NCBI RefSeq assembly: GCF_944384735.1
Contig: NZ_CALWUN010000005.1
Location: 1-58,988, forward strand
Source of the DNA: an uncultured Agathobaculum sp.
Lineage (GTDB): Bacteria; Bacillota; Clostridia; Oscillospirales; Butyricicoccaceae
DNA length: 58,988 nucleotides
Reading direction: 5' to 3'
Both the position numbers and the translations under genes were made by a program. The first letter of the stretch is position 1; every line of letters starts with the position of its first letter. Below, one piece after another: positions 7,751 to 18,519 of the stretch. The notes below the pieces were generated by a model. The model saw only the letters and a program-made list of their open reading frames with translations. It was not told where the DNA came from and did no database searches.

Positions 7751-9505
7751 ATGTCCGAAGAAAACAAGTACACGTTTGAAAACCCGGAATACCGCGACAC
7801 CTACCGTCACACGGTATCGCACATTCTTGCGCAGGCGGTCAAGCGCCTGTATCCCGAGGTCAAGCTCGCGATCGGCCCGTCGATCGAAAACGGCTTCTAC
7901 TACGACTTTGACGCGCCGTTCTCCTTCACGCAGGAGCATCTGGACGCGCTCGAAGCCGAAATGAAGAAGATCTGCAAGGAAAAGCTGCCGCTCGAGCGCT
8001 TCGAGCTGCCGCGCGCCGAGGCGCGCAAGCTGATGGAAGACAAGGACGAGCCCTACAAGGTGCAGCTGATCGACGACCTGCCGGAAGACGCAGTTATCTC
8101 ATTCTACAAGCAGGGCGACTTTACCGATTTGTGCGCCGGCCCGCATCTGGACTCGACCGGCCGCGTCAAGGGCAACGGCATGAAGCTGATGAACGTCACC
8201 GGCGCTTACTGGCGCGGCGACAGCAAGAACAAGATGCTGCAGCGCATCTATGGCACGGCCTTCCCGAAGAAGGATGAGCTGGATGCCTATCTCAACATGC
8301 TTGAGGAAGCCAAGAAGCGCGACCATCGCCGTCTGGGTAAAGACCTCGGCCTGTTCATGCTGACCGAGGAAGGCCCCGGCTTCCCGTTCTTCCTGCCCAA
8401 CGGCATGACGCTCAAGAACACGCTGATCGACTACTGGCGTGAGGTGCACAAGAAGTACGGCTACGTCGAGGTGTCCACACCGGTCATCCTGAGCCGCAAG
8501 CTGTGGGAGCGTTCGGGCCATTGGGAGCACTACAAGAACAATATGTACACCACGGTCATCGACGAAGAGGATTTTGCCATCAAGCCGATGAACTGCCCGG
8601 GCGGCATGCTGGTCTATAAGTCCCAGCCGCACTCCTACCGCGAGCTGCCGCTGCGCGTGGGCGAGCTGGGCCTTGTCCACCGCCATGAGCTGTCCGGCGC
8701 GCTGCACGGCCTGTTCCGCGTGCGCTGCTTCACACAGGACGACGCGCATATCTTCATGACGCCCGATCAGATGAAGGACGAGATCAAGAACACCGTCAAG
8801 CTGTTTGACGAGGTGTACTCGGTGTTCGGCCTGAGCTACAAGATCGAGCTGTCCACCATGCCGGCGGATCACATTGGCACAGTCGAGCAGTGGGAGCACA
8901 ATCAGGACATCCTCAAGGAAGCCATCACCGAAATGGGCAAGGACTATGTGGTCAACGAGGGCGACGGCGCGTTCTACGGCCCGAAACTCGACTTCCATCT
9001 GGCCGACTCGCTCGGCCGCACCTGGCAGTGCGGCACGATCCAGCTGGATTCCCAGCTGCCCGAGCGCTTTGAGCTCGAATACATCGGCGCGGACGGCGAG
9101 AAGCACCGCCCGATCATGATCCACCGCGTCGTGCTCGGCTCGATCGAGCGCTTCATCGGTGTTATCACCGAGCACTTTGCCGGTGCCTTCCCGACGTGGC
9201 TGGCGCCCGAGCAGGTGCGCGTCATGCCGATGACCGACCGCAACGTACCGTGCTCGCAGGAGGTCATGCGCCAGCTGACCGAGGCGGGCTTCCGCGTGAC
9301 CATGGACGACCGCAACGAGAAGATCGGCTACAAGATCCGCGAGGCGCAGGTGCACAAGGTGCCGTATATGATCGTCATTGGCGACAAGGACGAGGAAAAG
9401 GGCATCATTTCGGTGCGTGAGCGCAAGACCGGCGAGACCACGCCCATGGAGCTGTCCGAGTTCATCGAAAAGCTGGCTTACGAGGTCAAAGAAAAGCTGA
9501 AATAA
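7751..9505 (+). CDS. thrS: Threonyl-tRNA synthetase lacking the TGS domain
   Basis: A 584-residue class II synthetase that charges tRNA-Thr. It begins almost directly at the editing domain (HTVSH at about residues 17-21; DLCAGPH further on), so the 60-residue N-terminal TGS domain of typical ThrRS (about 640 residues) is absent. The catalytic core is complete: MNCPGGM, RCFTQDDAHIF and MIHRVVLGSIERF supply the zinc-binding Cys/His/His and motifs 2 and 3. The C-terminal anticodon-binding domain is present. The start at 7751 follows AAAGGAGG. The reading frame stays open back into the T-box leader, but that part is leader RNA. Expression is under the T-box just upstream. Confidence 0.95.
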   Translation: MSEENKYTFENPEYRDTYRHTVSHILAQAVKRLYPEVKLAIGPSIENGFYYDFDAPFSFTQEHLDALEAEMKKICKEKLPLERFELPRAEARKLMEDKDEPYKVQLIDDLPEDAVISFYKQGDFTDLCAGPHLDSTGRVKGNGMKLMNVTGAYWRGDSKNKMLQRIYGTAFPKKDELDAYLNMLEEAKKRDHRRLGKDLGLFMLTEEGPGFPFFLPNGMTLKNTLIDYWREVHKKYGYVEVSTPVILSRKLWERSGHWEHYKNNMYTTVIDEEDFAIKPMNCPGGMLVYKSQPHSYRELPLRVGELGLVHRHELSGALHGLFRVRCFTQDDAHIFMTPDQMKDEIKNTVKLFDEVYSVFGLSYKIELSTMPADHIGTVEQWEHNQDILKEAITEMGKDYVVNEGDGAFYGPKLDFHLADSLGRTWQCGTIQLDSQLPERFELEYIGADGEKHRPIMIHRVVLGSIERFIGVITEHFAGAFPTWLAPEQVRVMPMTDRNVPCSQEVMRQLTEAGFRVTMDDRNEKIGYKIREAQVHKVPYMIVIGDKDEEKGIISVRERKTGETTPMELSEFIEKLAYEVKEKLK

Positions 9506-9561
9506 TTGCCGCAGGGTAGGATTGTCCGCAGACCGACCGCATACCGAAAGGGGATCTTGGT

Positions 9562-11319
9562 ATGAAAAAGCTGGTTGCCGCTTGTTTTGCCTGCCTGCTG
9601 CTGACGTTTGCCGCGGGCGCGGCCAACGTCGGCACAATCGACAACGGATACCCGGGCGATACCGGGGCGCAGGCGCAGATGCTCTGCGACCTCGGCCTGT
9701 TCCAAGGGACGGAAAAGGGCTTTGAACTGGAAAAGCCCCTGACCCGTGCCGAGGCCGCCGCGATGCTCACGCGCCTGCTGGGTGCGGAGGAGGCGGCGCT
9801 GTCCGGCGACTGGGTGCACCCGTTCACCGATGTGCCGGCGTGGGCGGACAAGTATGTCGGCTGGCTGTACGGGAACGGGCTGACCAAAGGCACGTCCGAC
9901 ACAACCTACGGCGCGGCGGAAAACGTCACCTGCGGGCAGTACTGCACGTTCCTGGCGCGCGCCTCGACGGACTACGATTTCTACGCCTGGCTGCTCCGGC
10001 TCAACGAGCAGGAACAGTGTGACGCAGCGGGCTTTGTCCGCGGCGATGCGGTTTCGCTGTCCACGCGGCTGTTGGGCGAGTTATACCGCAAAAATGGCGA
10101 CGAAAGCGGCCTTTCCGTCGCGCAGGCGCTGATTGCCAAGGGCGTTTTTACAACCGGGCAATGGGGCACGGCCACGCGCCATGTCCTGCCGTCCTACTAT
10201 TGCATCGACGGTGAAGGGGCGGATACGCAGGTTCAGCGCACGGTTGCAGGCGTTGTCGTCGCTTCCGGGCCAGTCGGCCAGCGTGCGGTGCTTTGCACGC
10301 CGGACCGCCAGCAGGAGCCGGTGTATCTTGTGACAGGAAGCAACGGCCAGCCGCGGACGCTGTACCGGGTCGACCCGGATACCATGGGCTTGACACAGAT
10401 CTATGCCTGTGATGCAGACCACACAATCTATCCGCTGTGCTGGGTCGGGAACGCGCATTACTTCTATCTCAACGAGTGGGAGAATCTGCAGTCCCCGATG
10501 ACCGTTTTGCTCGTGCAGGGCGATGCCGCACAGCTGACGGGCATCACGCTGACGCAGGATTGGGAGTTGCAGCCACACGAAAGCGGGCAGCTGCTGCTGG
10601 GCGAAACCGGCTGGCTGCTGACCGGGGACGGCGTCCAACCGCAGCAGATGCGCGGCACGGTATTTGCCACGCTGGCGGATGGACGCACCGTGACCCAGTC
10701 CATTGACGCAGAACAGACCCTGATTATGACATGGACGGCGTCTGGCGCGCCGCTCAACACCATTGCCATCCGGAACAGCCTGCTGGCATATCCGACGGAC
10801 GATGCGCGTGTGGCATTTGCGCCGCAGCTGTCCATGCACAATGACGTGTATTTCTGGGGCAGCGCGGGGTTGTACCGCATGGACAACGACGGCCTGACGC
10901 AGATCACCGCGCTGCCTGCCTATGACTATACGCGCGACCCGTCGGACGGCAGTTTCGTAATCGTGACGCATAATACCAACCGCTTTGTTACGCGCTCGGA
11001 CAATGCCGTTACGCGCCGCGCGGGCGATACGCTGTCGCGCATCCTGCCGGACGGCACGGAGGAACGGCTGCTGCCGCAGCTGCCCGAGGGCAGCCTGCTG
11101 CTGGGCACGGTCAACCTGCTACCCGATGGCCGCATTGAATTTACAACGCTCAAGTCGACCGAACCGCGCAAGCTGGGCGAGTTTACCTGTGTTCTGGACG
11201 ACGGCAAGGTCACCGTAACGGATGCGACCGACGATATTTTCTATATGTGGGGCGAGGAGGCGGTCGAAGCCGAGCAGGCGCGGCTGGATGCACTCGGTAT
11301 CGGCAGCGGCGCAGCCTGA
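9562..11319 (+). CDS. Secreted SLH-domain protein with beta-propeller-like C-terminal region
   Basis: A 585-residue exported protein with a signal peptide (residues 1-20) and an N-terminal SLH region (about 25-140). Recognisable SLH elements are LTRAEAAAMLTRLLG, FTDVPAWADKYVGWLYGNGL and GTSDTTYGA. The rest (about 215-570) is rich in short beta-strand stretches with repeated aromatic-glycine turns, suggesting a propeller-like sensor or binding domain, but I recognise no family there. It probably sits on the cell wall. It follows thrS by 56 nt with its own ribosome site (AAAGGGG) and may be read from the same transcript. The stop is three bases from the stop of the convergent next gene. Confidence 0.75.
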   Translation: MKKLVAACFACLLLTFAAGAANVGTIDNGYPGDTGAQAQMLCDLGLFQGTEKGFELEKPLTRAEAAAMLTRLLGAEEAALSGDWVHPFTDVPAWADKYVGWLYGNGLTKGTSDTTYGAAENVTCGQYCTFLARASTDYDFYAWLLRLNEQEQCDAAGFVRGDAVSLSTRLLGELYRKNGDESGLSVAQALIAKGVFTTGQWGTATRHVLPSYYCIDGEGADTQVQRTVAGVVVASGPVGQRAVLCTPDRQQEPVYLVTGSNGQPRTLYRVDPDTMGLTQIYACDADHTIYPLCWVGNAHYFYLNEWENLQSPMTVLLVQGDAAQLTGITLTQDWELQPHESGQLLLGETGWLLTGDGVQPQQMRGTVFATLADGRTVTQSIDAEQTLIMTWTASGAPLNTIAIRNSLLAYPTDDARVAFAPQLSMHNDVYFWGSAGLYRMDNDGLTQITALPAYDYTRDPSDGSFVIVTHNTNRFVTRSDNAVTRRAGDTLSRILPDGTEERLLPQLPEGSLLLGTVNLLPDGRIEFTTLKSTEPRKLGEFTCVLDDGKVTVTDATDDIFYMWGEEAVEAEQARLDALGIGSGAA

Positions 11320-11322
11320 GCG

Positions 11323-11616
11323 TCACTCCAGCGCGCGGATGTTGTCTGATCGGCGGAACACCTTGACGTGGTACAGCCGTCCCGGCTCGAGCGGGCCGAA
11401 GGCAAACTGCCCCTGCTCGTCGGTGTACAGCGCGCCGATCGGGGTTTCGGGCGCGTCAGCGCAATAGATCGTGACAAGCGCCCCGGCGGCAGCCTTGCCG
11501 TCCGCGCCGGACACCGTGCCAAGCAGCGCGGGACGCTGGTCGGCGGACAACATAACTTTGGTTTCCACAACCTCGTTGGCTGCGGGCTTGACGAAAAACG
11601 ATTGCAAATCATTCAC
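11323..11616 (-). CDS. Carboxypeptidase-regulatory-like (beta-sandwich) domain small protein
   Basis: A 97-residue protein made almost entirely of one beta-sandwich domain of the carboxypeptidase-regulatory or Cna-B-like type: GTVSGADGKAAAGALVTIY, then TDEQGQFAFGPLEPGRLYHV. No signal peptide, cysteine or catalytic motif is seen. I prefer the GTG start at 11616 because an AAAGGGG site precedes it. An ATG 25 codons earlier has no good site. Function unknown. It is transcribed divergently from proS. Confidence 0.6.
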   Translation of the reverse strand: MNDLQSFFVKPAANEVVETKVMLSADQRPALLGTVSGADGKAAAGALVTIYCADAPETPIGALYTDEQGQFAFGPLEPGRLYHVKVFRRSDNIRALE

Positions 11617-11693
11617 TGGGGCAGACCCCTTTCTGATACAAAATTCTATTGGCATGTTATGAAATTCATAAGAAAAAGGTGAGGAACTCAATT

Positions 11694-13133
11694 ATGGCAG
11701 ATAAGAAGAAGCTGGTAAGCGAAATTACGTCGATGGACGTGGATTTTGCCCAGTGGTACACCGATATCGTCAAAAAGGCCGAGATGATCGACTATTCCTC
11801 GGTCAAGGGCTGCGTTATCATGCGCCCCTATGCGCAGGCGATCTGGGAGAATATCCAGAAAACGCTCGACGGCATGTTCAAGGAGACCGGGCATGAAAAC
11901 GTCGCCATGCCGATCTTCATCCCGGAGAGCCTGCTGCAAAAGGAGGCTGATCACGTCGAGGGCTTTGCGCCCGAGTGCGCATGGGTGACGCACGGCGGCT
12001 CGGAAAAGCTGGAGGAGCGCCTGTGCGTGCGTCCGACGTCCGAGACGCTGTTCTGCGAGCACTATGCCAAGATCGTCCGCTCGTGGCGCGACCTGCCCAA
12101 GCTGTACAACCAGTGGTGCTCGGTCGTACGTTGGGAAAAGACCACCCGCCCGTTCCTGCGCAGCCGTGAGTTCTGGTGGCAGGAGGGACACACCGTGCAC
12201 GCCACCGCCGAGGAGGCGATGGAGGAAACGCTGCGCATGCTGAATATCTACGCGACCTTCTGTGAAGACTACCTTGCAATTCCGGTGCTCAAGGGCGAAA
12301 AGACCGAAAAGGAGCGCTTTGCGGGCGCGGAAAAGACCTACACGATCGAGGCCATGATGCACGACGGCAAGGCGCTGCAGTCCGGCACCAGCCATTATTT
12401 CGGTAACGGCTTCGCTAAGGCGTTCGACATGCAGTACACCGACAAGAACAACACGCTGCAATATATGGAGCAGACCTCGTGGGGCGTATCCACCCGCCTG
12501 ATCGGCGCGATCATCATGACGCATGGCGACAACGAGGGTCTGGTGCTGCCGCCGCGCATCGCACCGACCCAGCTGGTCGTTATCCCGGTTGCGGCGCACA
12601 AGCCGGGCGTCACCGACAAAGCGCAGGAGCTGCTGGACGTAGTCAAGGCCGCAGGCGTGCGCGCCAAGATCGACCTGTCCGACAACAGCCCCGGCTGGAA
12701 GTTCGCCGAGTACGAGATGAAGGGCGTGCCGCTGCGCCTCGAGGTTGGCCCGCGCGACATCGAGCAGGGTCAGTGCGTGCTCGTACGCCGCGACAGCCGC
12801 GAAAAGACGGTCGTCAAATTCGAGGAGCTGGCGTCTGTCGTGCCCGCGCTGCTCGAGGAGATCCAGCAGGCGCTGTTCCAGAAGGCGCTCAAGAATCGCG
12901 AGGAGCATACCTATACGGCCAAAAGCCTGGACGAGATGAAGGCGATCATGCAGGATCACGTCGGCTTTGTCAAGTCGATGTGGTGCGGCGACCTTGCATG
13001 TGAGGAAAAGGTCAAGGAAGAGACCGGCATGCCCAGCCGCTGCATGCCGTTTGAGCAGGAAACCATTTCGGATGTTTGCCCGGTGTGCGGCAAGCCCGCG
13101 CACAAGATGGTCGTCTGGGGCATCGCATACTGA
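11694..13133 (+). CDS. proS: Prolyl-tRNA synthetase (archaeal/eukaryotic-type, short form)
   Basis: A 479-residue class II synthetase charging tRNA-Pro. It lacks the bacterial insertion (editing) domain and instead has the C-terminal zinc-type domain of the archaeal/eukaryotic group, with four cysteines (CEEK, SRC, CPVC) and a final tyrosine. Motif 2 lies around [16 protein letters not shown] and motif 3 around [10 protein letters not shown]. The start follows AAGGTGAGG. A second, bacterial-type ProRS could exist elsewhere. No T-box was seen upstream, unlike thrS. Confidence 0.95.
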   Translation: MADKKKLVSEITSMDVDFAQWYTDIVKKAEMIDYSSVKGCVIMRPYAQAIWENIQKTLDGMFKETGHENVAMPIFIPESLLQKEADHVEGFAPECAWVTHGGSEKLEERLCVRPTSETLFCEHYAKIVRSWRDLPKLYNQWCSVVRWEKTTRPFLRSREFWWQEGHTVHATAEEAMEETLRMLNIYATFCEDYLAIPVLKGEKTEKERFAGAEKTYTIEAMMHDGKALQSGTSHYFGNGFAKAFDMQYTDKNNTLQYMEQTSWGVSTRLIGAIIMTHGDNEGLVLPPRIAPTQLVVIPVAAHKPGVTDKAQELLDVVKAAGVRAKIDLSDNSPGWKFAEYEMKGVPLRLEVGPRDIEQGQCVLVRRDSREKTVVKFEELASVVPALLEEIQQALFQKALKNREEHTYTAKSLDEMKAIMQDHVGFVKSMWCGDLACEEKVKEETGMPSRCMPFEQETISDVCPVCGKPAHKMVVWGIAY

Positions 13134-13170
13134 TAGCCGGCAAAGCGCATAACAAGGAAGGAGCAGGCCC

Positions 13171-14037
13171 GTGCTGGAATGGGTGCAGGATTTTTTGGAT
13201 ACAAAACCCGGTGAAGTGATCGGCTCGGTGGTGTTTGCACTGCTGGTGCTGGCGGTCACGCTGCTGCTAGCGGGCATTGTCAGCCGCGTCATGCGCCGCA
13301 TGGTCGACCGGCACCGCCAGACCAACAGCAGTCTGGCCACTGTTTTGGGGTTCGCGCGCTATGTCGCGGTCGCGGCAGTCTATTTCGCAGGTGTGATGGT
13401 CGTGGTGTACAGCATCCCGCTGTTATCCAGCGCGGTGCGCACGCTGCTGACCGCAGGCGGCGTGATTGCAGTCGTCGCCGGCCTTGCCGCACAGGAAGCG
13501 CTGGGCAGCGTGGTCAGCGGCGTGATGATCCTTGCGTTCAAGCCCTTCCGCATGGGCGATGTAGTACGGTATATCGATCTGGATATCTCGGGTGTCGTCG
13601 AGGAGATCACGCTGCACCATACCGCCATCCGCACCTGGGAAAACAAGCGCGTCATCATCCCGAACAGCAAAATGAACAGTTCGATCATCGAAAACGCGGA
13701 CTATGCGGACAGCAAGGTCTGTGTCTTCCTGCAGGTCGGCATTTCGTATGAGTCGGATATCGGGCTGGCAAAAAAGCTGCTGGCTGACGAGATCCTGCGC
13801 CACCCAGACTTTCTCGATGTGCGCACGCCCGAGCAGAAGGCCGCGGGCGTGCCCGCGGTGCAGGTGGTCGTGCTGGCGCTGGCCGATTCCTCGGTCACGC
13901 TGCGCGCCTCGCTTTGGGCGCGGGACAATGGCACCGCCGCCGCGCTGCGGTTTGCCGTGCAGGAGCGTATGGTTTCCATATATGCGCAGAATGGCATTGA
14001 CATCGCGTATCCGCATCTGGTCGTGGTACAAAAATAG
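13171..14037 (+). CDS. MscS-family small-conductance mechanosensitive channel
   Basis: A 288-residue membrane protein with three N-terminal transmembrane helices (about 17-40, 60-85, 88-115). The third is the pore helix typical of MscS, with alanine and glycine packing (GLAAQEALGSVVSGVMILAFKPFRMGD). It is followed by the beta domain (EITLHHTAIRTWENKRVIIPNS) and an alpha-beta vestibule domain. It opens under membrane tension and releases solutes on osmotic downshock. It starts at a GTG with an AAGGAAGGAG site and sits 37 nt after proS. Confidence 0.92.
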   Translation: MLEWVQDFLDTKPGEVIGSVVFALLVLAVTLLLAGIVSRVMRRMVDRHRQTNSSLATVLGFARYVAVAAVYFAGVMVVVYSIPLLSSAVRTLLTAGGVIAVVAGLAAQEALGSVVSGVMILAFKPFRMGDVVRYIDLDISGVVEEITLHHTAIRTWENKRVIIPNSKMNSSIIENADYADSKVCVFLQVGISYESDIGLAKKLLADEILRHPDFLDVRTPEQKAAGVPAVQVVVLALADSSVTLRASLWARDNGTAAALRFAVQERMVSIYAQNGIDIAYPHLVVVQK

Positions 14038-14062
14038 GCTGCTGTGCTGCGTTACCGCATCA

Positions 14063-14090
14063 AAAAACCGCTGCGCAAGCAGCGGTTTTT
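14063..14090. terminator. Bidirectional terminator between mscS and the DUF378 gene
   Basis: Arms AAAACCGCTGC and GCAGCGGTTTT around a GCAA loop, with A and T flanks on both sides. Confidence 0.85.
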
Positions 14091-14093
14091 CGT

Positions 14094-14306
14094 TTACGAT
14101 TGGTTCTGACCCTGCGTTCCATTGCGGAACAGCAGCGAAATGCACCACAGCGCAGACAATCCAACGAGGACAAAGATGATCCGGCTCACAGCGCCCGCCT
14201 GACCACCGAACAGGAAACCGACCAGATCGAAGCCAAACAGGCCGATACTGCCCCAGTTGAGCCCACCGATGATGGCAAGCGTCAGCGCGATCTTATCCAG
14301 AATCAT
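14094..14306 (-). CDS. DUF378 small membrane protein
   Basis: A 70-residue protein with two hydrophobic segments and the DUF378 hallmarks ALTLAIIGGLNWGSIGLFGFDLV and a second helix ending in WCISLL. Function unknown. I choose the ATG at 14306 because AAAGGGG lies 7 nt before it. The ATG two codons earlier (14312) would leave only one base between it and the same site. The ribosome site lies inside a 12-bp inverted repeat in the 5' UTR. Confidence 0.85.
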   Translation of the reverse strand: MILDKIALTLAIIGGLNWGSIGLFGFDLVGFLFGGQAGAVSRIIFVLVGLSALWCISLLFRNGTQGQNQS

Positions 14307-14312
14307 AAACAT

Positions 14313-14352
14313 ACCCCTTTCCGGTTTTGCCATAGTATGACCGGAAAGGGGT
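14313..14352 (-). promoter_or_regulatory. 12-bp inverted repeat masking the DUF378 ribosome-binding site
   Basis: Perfect arms at 14313-14324 and 14341-14352 with a 16-nt loop. In the mRNA the downstream arm contains GGAAAGGGG, the Shine-Dalgarno sequence, so the hairpin should block translation until melted or bound. Confidence 0.6.
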
Positions 14353-14393
14353 AAAAACATGCGGGGAAATGTAAATTTTACGGACTTGAAAAG

Positions 14394-15110
14394 TCAAAGC
14401 TGGGAGAATACCTGTCCGATCGGCGCATGGATGACAAGGTCGGCGCTGCGGTCGGCAGGCGTTTCGCTTTTGTTGACCAGCACCAGCTTATGCCCACGAT
14501 AATAGTTGATCAGCCCGGCCGCCGGATAGACGGCAAGCGACGTGCCGCCAATGATCAGGATATCCGCGCTGCGGATATATTCCACGCTCTTGTTGATCGT
14601 GTAGCTGTCCAGGCTCTCCTCGTACAGCACCACATCCGGCTTGATGATACCGCCGCAGCTGCATTTGGGCACGCCCGTACCGGCAGCGATATCGCGCACG
14701 TCGTATGGCTTGCGGCAGCGCATGCAGTAGTTGCGCAGCACCGAGCCGTGCAGTTCCAGCACTTCTTTGGATCCTGCCTTCTGGTGCAGGCCGTCGATGT
14801 TCTGCGTCACGACCGCGCGGCATTTGCCCTGTGCCTCCCACTCGGCCAGCTTTTTGTGCGCGGCGTTTGGCTCGGCGTCGAGCGCCAGCATCTTGGCGCG
14901 GTAAAAGCGGTAAAACTCCTCGGGCTCGGAATGGAAAAAGCTTGCGCTCAAAATGGTTTCGGGCGGATACTTGTATTGCTGGTTGTACAGGCCGTCGACC
15001 GAGCGGAAATCCGGGATGCCGCTCTCAGTCGACACGCCCGCGCCGCCGAAAAACACGATATTGTCGCTCGCGTCCACCCATTCCTTCAATTTGGCAATCT
15101 GTGCATCCAT
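14394..15110 (-). CDS. cobB: Sirtuin NAD-dependent protein deacylase
   Basis: A 238-residue class III deacylase that uses NAD to remove acetyl or longer acyl groups from lysine. Visible motifs in order: GAGVSTESGIPDFR (NAD binding, residues about 23-36), TQNIDGLHQKAG, the catalytic histidine in ELHGS, the zinc ribbon CMRC then CSCG, and GTSLAVYPA. Length and order fit bacterial CobB/SrtN. It follows the nitroreductase gene by 18 nt on the same strand, so the two form an operon linking NAD(P)-dependent activities. Exact acyl specificity cannot be read from the sequence. Confidence 0.93.
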   Translation of the reverse strand: MDAQIAKLKEWVDASDNIVFFGGAGVSTESGIPDFRSVDGLYNQQYKYPPETILSASFFHSEPEEFYRFYRAKMLALDAEPNAAHKKLAEWEAQGKCRAVVTQNIDGLHQKAGSKEVLELHGSVLRNYCMRCRKPYDVRDIAAGTGVPKCSCGGIIKPDVVLYEESLDSYTINKSVEYIRSADILIIGGTSLAVYPAAGLINYYRGHKLVLVNKSETPADRSADLVIHAPIGQVFSQL

Positions 15111-15128
15111 GGATTGTTCCCTCCTTTG

Positions 15129-15650
15129 TTATTCGACGACCGAAACGATGCCTTCCTTGCGGGGCTTGGCCGGGGTCTCCTTGGCGATATAGCCGATCGC
15201 GGCCGAGCAGACGACCAGATGGTCTTCCGGCACGCCGTACTCAGTCAGGATGGCGCGCACCTTAGCATCGTCACAGCACTCGCGGATCTGGTTGATCCAG
15301 CACGAACCGAGGCCGAGTTCGGTCGCCATCAGCAGCAGGTTTTCCATCGCGGCCGCGCCGTCGACAAAGGCGTGGTGCTCATCCTTCTTGTACGAAATGA
15401 TGATATTGACCGGAGCGCCGTAGAAATTATAGTCCGGGCCGCGGTTGTCGGCTTCCGCGACCGCGCGGGCCAGCCGCAGCGACTTTTCCGCACTGTAAAC
15501 CACCGTAAAATGCCATAAATACTTGCCCATGCCGGAGGGCGCCCATGCGGCGGCCTCGACCAGCTGCATGACCTGATCCTTCGGGGGCAGCTTGCTTTCA
15601 AACGCGCGCGTCGAGCGGCGCGACCGGATGACTTGCATCAGCTCAGACAT
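15129..15650 (-). CDS. Nitroreductase-family FMN oxidoreductase
   Basis: A 173-residue flavoprotein of the compact nitroreductase type. The N terminus has the FMN-binding RSRRSTRAF, followed by WAPSGMGKYLWHF (SG contacts to FMN) and, near the C terminus, GLGSCWIN. These enzymes reduce nitro compounds, quinones or flavins with NAD(P)H; the natural substrate here is unknown. First gene of the two-gene operon with the sirtuin, driven by the promoter at 15681-15709. The ATG has an AAGGAGGA site. Confidence 0.88.
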   Translation of the reverse strand: MSELMQVIRSRRSTRAFESKLPPKDQVMQLVEAAAWAPSGMGKYLWHFTVVYSAEKSLRLARAVAEADNRGPDYNFYGAPVNIIISYKKDEHHAFVDGAAAMENLLLMATELGLGSCWINQIRECCDDAKVRAILTEYGVPEDHLVVCSAAIGYIAKETPAKPRKEGIVSVVE

Positions 15651-15680
15651 AGAAAAATCCTCCTTGATAAGAATAAATAT

Positions 15681-15709
15681 AGTATAGACCCTGCGCGGCC
15701 CGGTTTCAA
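15681..15709 (-). promoter_or_regulatory. Promoter of the nitroreductase-sirtuin operon
   Basis: Leftward TTGAAA (15704-15709), 17 nt, TATACT (15681-15686). Confidence 0.75.
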
Positions 15710-15769
15710 GACAACATGAACAAAAATGCCGGGCGGCCTGTAAAAATTCTGTGAAAAGGCCGGTTTGTG

Positions 15770-15778
15770 TGATATACT
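15770..15778 (+). promoter_or_regulatory. Extended -10 promoter of the ABC-F gene
   Basis: TGATATACT (15770-15778) gives a TGN-extended -10 box TATACT. The -35 region is poor, as is usual for extended -10 promoters. Confidence 0.6.
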
Positions 15779-15818
15779 GTTACAGATTGAAAAAGAACTT
15801 GCAGGAGGCGGAAAAAAT

Positions 15819-17422
<1,604 letters not shown>

Positions 17423-17423
<1 letters not shown>

Positions 17424-17785
17424 TGAAGCAGGGGCTGTATGGGCTGCTGGTGCTGGCCGTCATGGCGGCGCTGGCGATGCTCACGGCGGTCACGCTGGGC
17501 TGGAATTGCCCGGCGCAACACTTCACCGGTGTGCCCTGCCCGGGCTGCGGCCTGTCTCGCGCGGCCATGGCGCTGCTACGGCTGGACTTTGACGCCGCGT
17601 TCCGGTATCACCCGATGGTGTTTGTGCTACCGCCGGTCGTCTTGTATGCGCTGTTCGGCAAAAAGCCGCTGCTTGGCAGCAAGACGCGCGAGCGCGTGCT
17701 GCTCTGGGGCACGATGGCATTGTGGACGGCGGTCTGGGTCTGGCGGCTGATGACGCACGACCCGCTGGTCTGGGGCGCGGCCTGA
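17423..17785 (+). CDS. DUF2752 membrane protein
   Basis: A 120-residue protein with three predicted transmembrane helices and the DUF2752 core motif CPGCGLSRA (around residue 40) after the first helix. The cysteine pair and its position just outside a helix are typical of the family, whose function is not known. It begins at an ATG overlapping the ABC-F stop (TGATG), so it is translationally coupled to that gene. Confidence 0.85.
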
Positions 17786-17801
17786 ACTGCCTGCGTACCG
17801 T

Positions 17802-17861
17802 CCCCCCTCCCCTGCCCAGCGCGCCATAACGTCAAAAAGCTCCCCAGAAGGGGAGCTTTTT
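17802..17861. terminator. C-rich repeat motif followed by a bidirectional terminator
   Basis: The motif at 17802-17816 matches those at 5530 and 33393. The following perfect 12-bp stem AAAAAGCTCCCC (17834-17845), with its partner ending at 17861, is flanked by A and T runs and should terminate the rightward DUF2752 transcript and the leftward YcxB-like gene. Confidence 0.8.
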
Positions 17862-17898
17862 GGGTTTGGCGCCGCAAACGCCATTTGCAATCCTGCCT

Positions 17899-18435
17899 TC
17901 AGCACTTGAGCGCTTCATCCTCGATTTTCGCCGTGATACGCTGGTAGAACTCCCGCTTGTGCGCCTCGTCCGCAAAGGCGGAAAACGGCACGATCACTGC
18001 GGAAAACTCATCAACAAAGATGTAATAATGCCCAGCATCGGTCGCGGTGCGCTGCACGGCTTCATATTGGTAGACCGTGTCCTCGTTTTCACCCGTCAGT
18101 TCAAATTCATCCTCACGCAGCGTCAGCGTCTTGGGGCCGCAAAGCTGCTTGTTATTGGCGTTGCGCAAAATGCGCTCTGTATTTTTGACCACCTTGCGCC
18201 GCATATACCACGGTGTGCCGAAAAAGCACAGCGCCGCAAGCGCCAGATAAACGATGACCGAAACAACGCCCAGCCCCTTGACCCAGTACATCAGCGCCGT
18301 GCCGCCCAGCACGACGATCGCCGCCGTTGCGATGCGCGTGACCAGCATGCTGCGCTGCACGACCGCGTTATTGTTAAAATAGTTCAGGTTAAAGTCGATG
18401 TAATCCTGCTTTTGGATATCATAATGCAATTCCAT
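17899..18435 (-). CDS. YcxB-like membrane protein
   Basis: A 178-residue protein with two close transmembrane helices (about 37-55 and 60-77) between a short N-terminal segment and a C-terminal soluble domain. The latter has the YcxB-like pattern: NTERILRNAN, then a beta-rich stretch with YQYEAVQRT and YYIFVDEFSAVIVP. Function unknown. The start ATG at 18435 has a GGAAAGGGAG site; the frame extends further upstream without one. It is 84 nt downstream of the MATE gene on the same strand and may share its transcript. Confidence 0.75.
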   Translation of the reverse strand: MELHYDIQKQDYIDFNLNYFNNNAVVQRSMLVTRIATAAIVVLGGTALMYWVKGLGVVSVIVYLALAALCFFGTPWYMRRKVVKNTERILRNANNKQLCGPKTLTLREDEFELTGENEDTVYQYEAVQRTATDAGHYYIFVDEFSAVIVPFSAFADEAHKREFYQRITAKIEDEALKC

Positions 18436-18519
18436 GTGCTTGCTCCCTTTCCGGCGGCATCCCGCACGCCTCGCACACATTATACCCAAAAGCCCCGGCA
18501 AAAGCAAGTCAAAGACGCG

